A stretch of 64,000 nucleotides of DNA from an uncultured beta proteobacterium (GTDB lineage: Bacteria > Pseudomonadota > Gammaproteobacteria > Burkholderiales > SG8-39), in assembly GCA_903859155.1 (NCBI GenBank), contig CAIOLO010000115.1, forward strand, positions 1-64,000, given 5' to 3'. Under the pieces are notes generated by a model. It had not been told where the DNA came from. It did no database searches and was given only the letters and a program-made list of their open reading frames with translations. This document shows positions 59,565-64,000 of this stretch, piece after piece. Positions within the stretch are counted from its first letter, which is position 1. Each line of letters opens with the position of its first letter. The position numbers and the translations under genes were made by a program.

Positions 59565-59592
59565 CAACTCCGAGCGCTAAATCACTGCTCGA

Positions 59593-60393
59593 TCAGCCGT
59601 TGGGCTGAATCATGCCATCGATGAACCGCACCCGGTCGCCGCTGCGCCACACCGGCGGTGTCGGTTGCGAAACGGTGCGTGTGCTGCCGTCCTCGAAGCG
59701 CACGGTAATGTTGTAGCTCTTGACCTTGCGCGCGTTTTTCTCGATCTGATTGCCGGCGAAGGCGCCACCGACCGCGCCCAGCACGGACATGACCGTGCGT
59801 CCGCGTCCGTTGCCGACCTGGTTGCCGACAACCGCACCGGCCACGCCCCCGGCAACCGCGCCCAGGCCCGAGCCTTCGCCGTCTTTTTCAATTTCGTTGA
59901 CCGACTCGATCACGCCGCAGTCCCGGCAAGCCGGCGGCAGGCTGCGGGGGGGCAGCGGAGGCGCCGCATCGGAGGCCTGCGCCAGTACGGTGCGGCCTTC
60001 ATCGGGGCGGCGGGTTTCTGCAGCTTGCGTCACCGGCGGCGGCGCTGCGACGACCGGCTGCGCGGTTTCATGCTGCGCGGCCTGGTGTTCGGCGTGATGC
60101 GCCGGATGCGGTTCGACGTGCGCAGTAACTCGCGCTGCCGCGGCGGCTTTTGCGGCAACCGGTGCCGCAGCAGGTTTTGCAGCAACCGGTGCCGTGGCGG
60201 GCGCGACTTCGGGTGAGGTTGCGACAACTGCCGTCGGCGCGCTCGCTGCCGTTACATTCGCGGCCGGCTCCGCGCCGCTCTTTGGCAGCCAGCCCATGAT
60301 CGCGGCCGATCCCAGCGCACTGAAAATGATGAGCGACACTGCGGCCGCGATGAACAGCGGGTGAGTTTTGACTTTTGGCTGAACAGTTTCCAT
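59593..60393 (-). CDS. Glycine-zipper 2TM-domain protein
   Basis: 266 aa. One N-terminal membrane helix (FIAAAVSLIIFSALGSAAI, about 14-32), an alanine/proline/histidine-rich low-complexity linker (about 40-145), a short CRDCG motif and then a glycine-zipper domain: GLGAVAGGVAGAVVGNQVGN and SVLGAVGGAFAGNQIEKNAR, the SmpA/OmlA-like or Rick_17kDa type. Ends in a small beta-rich part (NITVRFEDGSTRTVS). Probably a cell-envelope protein anchored in the inner membrane; the precise role is unknown. Common in betaproteobacteria. Confidence 0.88.
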   Translation of the reverse strand: METVQPKVKTHPLFIAAAVSLIIFSALGSAAIMGWLPKSGAEPAANVTAASAPTAVVATSPEVAPATAPVAAKPAAAPVAAKAAAAARVTAHVEPHPAHHAEHQAAQHETAQPVVAAPPPVTQAAETRRPDEGRTVLAQASDAAPPLPPRSLPPACRDCGVIESVNEIEKDGEGSGLGAVAGGVAGAVVGNQVGNGRGRTVMSVLGAVGGAFAGNQIEKNARKVKSYNITVRFEDGSTRTVSQPTPPVWRSGDRVRFIDGMIQPNG

Positions 60394-60527
60394 GTGATTC
60401 CCTTTTTTATGCCACGCATCGTAGTAACGATGCGGCAGAGAAGATGTTGACAGTTACAGCGGTGAAAGCGTGCAAAAAATCATGCTTTTGCGCGTTACAA
60501 ATTGTAAGCCGGTAACAGGTCGGGCAA

Positions 60528-62039
60528 TTACGCTTCTGGCCGCATCTGCGGAAACAGGATCACATCGCGGATCGATGCGCTGTTGGTGAGCAGCATCACC
60601 AGCCGGTCTATGCCTATGCCTTCGCCGGCGGTGGGGGGCAGGCCGTATTCCAAAGCACGGATGTAATCGGCGTCGTAATACATGGCTTCTTCGTCGCCGG
60701 CCGCTTTGGCCTTTGCCTGTTCCTCGAAGCGCGCAGCCTGGTCCTCGGGGTCGTTCAATTCGGAGAAACCATTGGCTATCTCGCGCCCGGTTATGAACAG
60801 CTCGAAGCGATCGGTGATCTCGGGATTGGCATCGTTGCGGCGCGCCAGCGGGGAGACCTCGGCCGGATAGTCGATGATGAAGGTCGGCTGAATCAGCTTG
60901 TGCTCGGTGGTCTCGTCGAACAGCAGCAACTGCAGCGCTCCCAGCCCCGCGGCATGGTGTTTGGAGGGATCGATGCCGCGGCGCTTCAACAGCTCGAGGA
61001 CGATGTCGCGCTTGTCCAGGTCGGCCGCCGCGATCTCCGGGTTGTAGCGGGAGATGGCCTCGCTGATGCGCAACCGGTCAAACGGTTTGCCAAGCTCGAT
61101 CACGTGCTCGCCATAGGGCACCTGTGCGCTGCCCAGCACCGCCTGCGCCACGCTGCGCAGCATCTCCTCGGTGAAGTCCATGAGGTAGCGGTAATCGCGG
61201 TAGGCTTCGTAGAACTCGATCATGGTGAATTCGGGGTTGTGGCGCGTGGACATCCCCTCGTTGCGGAAATTGCGGTTGATTTCGAACACCTTTTCCATGC
61301 CGCCCACCACCAGCCGCTTGAGGTAGAGCTCCGGCGCGATGCGCAGGTACAGCTTCATGTCGAGCGCGTTGTGATGCGTCTCGAAGGGTTTGGCCGCGGC
61401 GCCGCCGGGCAGTTGATGCATCATCGGCGTCTCGACTTCCAGGTAGCCCCGGCCCACCATGAAGGCGCGGATTTCCTGGATGATGCGGCTGCGCAGCGCA
61501 AAGGTGCGGCGCGCCTCGTCGCTGGTGATCAGGTCCACATAGCGCTGGCGGTACTTAACCTCGGCGTCGGCGAGGCCGTGAAATTTTTCGGGCAGCGGGC
61601 GCAGGGCCTTGGCGAGCAGGCGCAGCGTGGTGACGCGCACCGAGAGTTCGCCCGTCTTGGTCTTGAACAGCGTGCCGCAGGCGCCCAGCGTATCGCCCAT
61701 GTCCCAGTGCTTGAACGCGGCGAGCGCGGCCTCGCCGATGTCATTGAGATTGATGAACAGCTGGATGCGCCCGCTCATGTCCTGCAGCGTGGCGAAATTG
61801 GCCTTGCCCATGAGGCGTTTCAACATCATCCGTCCGGCCACCGACACCGGGACCGCCCTGGCCTGCAGCGTCTCGTTGTCCAGCGCGTCGTAATCGCGAT
61901 GCAGGTCGGCGGCCAGGTGTTCGCGCCGGAAATCGTTGGGGAAGGCGTTGCCGGATTTGCGGATATCGGCGAGCTTGGCGCGCCGCTCGGCGATGATCTG
62001 GTTTTCGTCCAGGGGCGCTGCTGGGGTGGTTTCTGCCAT
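60528..62039 (-). CDS. lysS: Lysyl-tRNA synthetase, class II
   Basis: 503 aa. Charges tRNA-Lys with lysine in the cytoplasm. N-terminal OB-fold anticodon domain ([20 protein letters not shown]) and class II core: motif 2 [20 protein letters not shown] then TMIEFYEAY, motif 3 [13 protein letters not shown]. Usual length. The start at 62039 ([20 protein letters not shown]) is preceded by AAAAACC, weak Shine-Dalgarno. It follows prfB by 25 bases in the same direction, the standard order in betaproteobacteria. Confidence 0.97.
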   Translation of the reverse strand: MAETTPAAPLDENQIIAERRAKLADIRKSGNAFPNDFRREHLAADLHRDYDALDNETLQARAVPVSVAGRMMLKRLMGKANFATLQDMSGRIQLFINLNDIGEAALAAFKHWDMGDTLGACGTLFKTKTGELSVRVTTLRLLAKALRPLPEKFHGLADAEVKYRQRYVDLITSDEARRTFALRSRIIQEIRAFMVGRGYLEVETPMMHQLPGGAAAKPFETHHNALDMKLYLRIAPELYLKRLVVGGMEKVFEINRNFRNEGMSTRHNPEFTMIEFYEAYRDYRYLMDFTEEMLRSVAQAVLGSAQVPYGEHVIELGKPFDRLRISEAISRYNPEIAAADLDKRDIVLELLKRRGIDPSKHHAAGLGALQLLLFDETTEHKLIQPTFIIDYPAEVSPLARRNDANPEITDRFELFITGREIANGFSELNDPEDQAARFEEQAKAKAAGDEEAMYYDADYIRALEYGLPPTAGEGIGIDRLVMLLTNSASIRDVILFPQMRPEA

Positions 62040-62064
62040 GGTTTTTCCGTGGTGGTTGCGGCGT

Positions 62065-63169
62065 TCAGACGCCTTGCTTCAGGCTCGCATTGATGAACTG
62101 GTCCAGGTCGCCGTCGAGCACGCCTTGCGTGTTGCCGGTCTCGACGTTGGTGCGCAGGTCCTTGACGCGCGATTGATCCAGCACGTAGGAGCGGATCTGG
62201 TGGCCCCAGCCGATGTCGGATTTGGATTCCTCGATCTTGTCCTTGCGCTCGTTCTGCTTGCGCATTTCCAGCTCGAACAGGCGCGACTTGAGCATGGCCA
62301 TGCACTCGGCCTTGTTGCGGTGCTGGGAGCGGTCGTTCTGGCACTGCACCACGATGTTGGTGGGCAGGTGGGTGATGCGCACCGCCGATTCGGTCTTGTT
62401 GATGTGCTGGCCGCCGGCGCCCGAGGCGCGGAACACGTCGATGCGCAGATCCGCAGGATTGATGTCGATCACAATGCTCTCGTCGACCTCCGGGTAGACG
62501 AACACGCTGGCGAACGAGGTGTGGCGCCGGGCGTTGGAATCAAACGGGGACTTTCGCACCAGCCGGTGAATGCCGGTTTCGGTGCGCAGCTGCCCGTAGG
62601 CGTAGTCGCCGCTGACTTTGATCGCCGCGCTCTTGATGCCGGCCACGTCGCCTTCGGACTCCTCCAGCAGCTCGACCTGGAAGCCCTTTCTTTCGCAATA
62701 TTTGAGGTACATGCGCTCCAGCATGCGCGCCCAGTCCTGGGCCTCGGTGCCGCCCGATCCTGACTGAATGTCGAGAAAACAGTTGTTGGGGTCCTGCGGC
62801 AGGTTGAACATGCGGTGGAATTCGAGGTTGGCGACCGCCTTTTCGACCGCGGCAACATCCGTTTCGACCGAAACCAGCGTGGCATCGTCGTCCTCGGCCC
62901 GAGCCATGTCGAACAATTCCCTGGCATCGGCGAGGCTGGTGCTGACGCCGGTCAGAGTATTGACAACGCCTTCGACCTGTTTCTTTTCCCGCCCCAGGTC
63001 CTGCGCCCGCTTGGCGTCGCTCCAGACATCGGGGGCTTCCAGCGCGCGGGTCAGCTCCGCGAGGCGAATCTGCTTGGCATCGAAGTCAAAGATACCTCCG
63101 CAATTCCACGGCGCGGCGGTCAAGATCCGCCAGAAGATTGCTGATGGCGTTGCTGCGTTCGGCTTCCAT
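62065..63169 (-). CDS. prfB: Peptide chain release factor 2 with programmed +1 frameshift
   Basis: 367 aa once the frameshift is applied. Frame 1 runs from the ATG at 63169 ([20 protein letters not shown]...LRRYL) to an internal TGA at 63088-63086; the ribosome must skip the U of this TGA. The site is AGG TAT CTT TGA C, preceded by a Shine-Dalgarno-like CGGAGG, the classic prfB arrangement that regulates RF2 by its own level. Frame 2 (63087-62065) carries [12 protein letters not shown] (stop codon recognition, SPF) and [19 protein letters not shown] (GGQ peptidyl hydrolysis). Annotate as joined 63169-63089 and 63087-62065. Confidence 0.95.
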
Positions 63170-63356
63170 GGCTTGGCTTTCAGATGCTGTGCACTTGCGA
63201 AGGCGCGCATTATACCGGTTGGCAACGCCGCATCCCCAATCCGTCCGCATTCGCGCAGCTATATCGTAGAGCGCGGCCAGGCGGCTTTCGTTACCATGAA
63301 GCGCCCCTTGTACGGCGGTTCTTGTTCCGCCGCCGCCTGAAGCCCGCCCTGACCGC

Positions 63357-64000
63357 ATGGATCTGACGCAACTCAAGAGTTTTGTGACGGTGGCCGCCGA
63401 GGGGCATATCACCCATGCCTCGGAAAAGCTGCACCTGTCCCAGCCCACCATCAGCAGCCACATCCGCGCGCTGGAGGAGGAGCTCGGGGTGACGCTGTTC
63501 GAGCGGCGCGCCCGCGGCGTGTCGCTCACCCGCTCGGGCAAGCTGCTGCTGGAGGATGCGCAAAAGGTGCTCGCGGCATCGCTGCACCTTCGCGACCACG
63601 CGCGCGCCCTCTCGGGCACGCTGGACGCGCGACTGCACATCGGCACCATTCTCGACGCGCACCACCTGCGCCTTGGCGATGTGATCTCCGAGATGCGCGA
63701 GCGCTACAAACTGATCCAGGTGGAATTGCAGCTGGCCATTTCCGGCGTGGGTATCGAGATGGTCAAGGGCGGCGAACTCGACGCCGCGTTCGTGCTCGGC
63801 GAGCCCCGCGACCCGGCGCTGCGGGTGCTGCCGCTGGAGCGGCAGCACTATGTGGTGGTGATCCCGCGCACATGGGAAGGCGAGATCGCCAACTGGCAGG
63901 ACCTTGCGGCGCGACCCTGGGCGTTGACCCCGCCCAAGGGCCGCATCAACCAGATGGCCCACGAGATGCTGCGCGCGCGGGCGCTCACGCCTGCCAGCGT
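63357..64000 (+). CDS. LysR-family transcriptional regulator (cut by the window edge)
   Basis: 215 codons to the window edge: MDLTQLKSFVTVAAEGHITH at the start, the helix-turn-helix ASEKLHLSQPTISSHIRALE, then LFERRARGVSLTRSGKLLLE, followed by the effector-binding domain (LDARLHIGTI... and KGGELDAAFVLGEP). Complete N-terminus with the classic LysR profile, missing the last part. Divergent from prfB with 187 bases between; its target is not shown by the sequence. The C-terminus lies outside the window. Confidence 0.92.
   Translation, partial: MDLTQLKSFVTVAAEGHITHASEKLHLSQPTISSHIRALEEELGVTLFERRARGVSLTRSGKLLLEDAQKVLAASLHLRDHARALSGTLDARLHIGTILDAHHLRLGDVISEMRERYKLIQVELQLAISGVGIEMVKGGELDAAFVLGEPRDPALRVLPLERQHYVVVIPRTWEGEIANWQDLAARPWALTPPKGRINQMAHEMLRARALTPAS

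Noticed and set aside
63086-63225. prfB read as a plain gene starting at 63225
   Set aside because: The N-terminus in that frame resembles no RF2; the frameshift signal and the upstream 27 codons give the true protein.
1-64000. tRNA or rRNA genes, replication origin or prophage
   Set aside because: No cloverleaf, rRNA segment, DnaA-box cluster or phage structural gene was recognised by reading; a tRNAscan and Rfam search would be decisive.

Overview
The window is about 64 kb of a GC-rich (roughly 65 %) proteobacterial chromosome, most likely a betaproteobacterium of the Burkholderiales type. Supporting this are four stand-alone Bug-type tricarboxylate-transporter binding proteins, the prfB-lysS gene pair, a second elongation factor G, and many hydrolase, dehydrogenase and acyl-CoA genes of a metabolically versatile soil or water bacterium.

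The outstanding feature is a chromosomal (sedentary) integron at about 4.36-15.76 kb, visibly lower in GC than its flanks. An intact integron integrase (14724-15758, + strand) is divergent from a cassette array that reads leftwards on the - strand. Next to it is an attI-like site with three 12-13 bp direct repeats. I can place 13 attC sites of 57-90 bp. Numbered from attI the cassettes are: 1 RelE/XRE; 2 HigBA; 3 DUF4258 remnant + DUF2283; 4 BrnT-like/CopG-like; 5 HI1419/HI1420-type pair; 6 BrnTA; 7 a reversed Unstab_antitox/ParE pair; 8 antitoxin + nonsense-mutated ParE; 9 secreted alpha/beta hydrolase; 10 antitoxin + nonsense-mutated ParE-like toxin; 11 HigBA; 12 pilin-like membrane protein; 13 an empty cassette (two attC back to back); then a VOC - TspO - flavin reductase - unknown gene block whose far attC is not clear. 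Ten of the 13 bounded cassettes are toxin-antitoxin modules. Every intact toxin-first module has a promoter whose -10 box ends 6-7 nt before the toxin start codon, so those mRNAs look leaderless. Antitoxin-first modules have a Shine-Dalgarno sequence instead.

Left of the integron are a Bug protein and a divergent SDR - MDR - D-2-hydroxyacid dehydrogenase operon. Right of it are an orphan molybdenum hydroxylase large subunit, a DHPON-hydrolase-like enzyme, a split chromate transporter, a DMT transporter with a histidine-rich tail, a CusCBA-F type copper efflux operon (22.4-29.4 kb) and a second split chromate transporter.

From 31 to 59 kb the content is catabolic and transport genes: CocE/NonD hydrolases, an LhgO-like oxidase, an RhlE helicase, Bug proteins, an aromatic-ring monooxygenase, a fused double acyl-CoA dehydrogenase, PhoD, a TAXI-TRAP transporter, EF-G, an isochorismatase-like hydrolase, an acyl-CoA dehydrogenase, an ACMSD-like amidohydrolase and a ThDP enzyme. 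A recurring 3'-end hairpin module follows three of the - strand genes. The right end holds a glycine-zipper protein, lysS, prfB with its programmed +1 frameshift, and a LysR regulator cut by the window edge.
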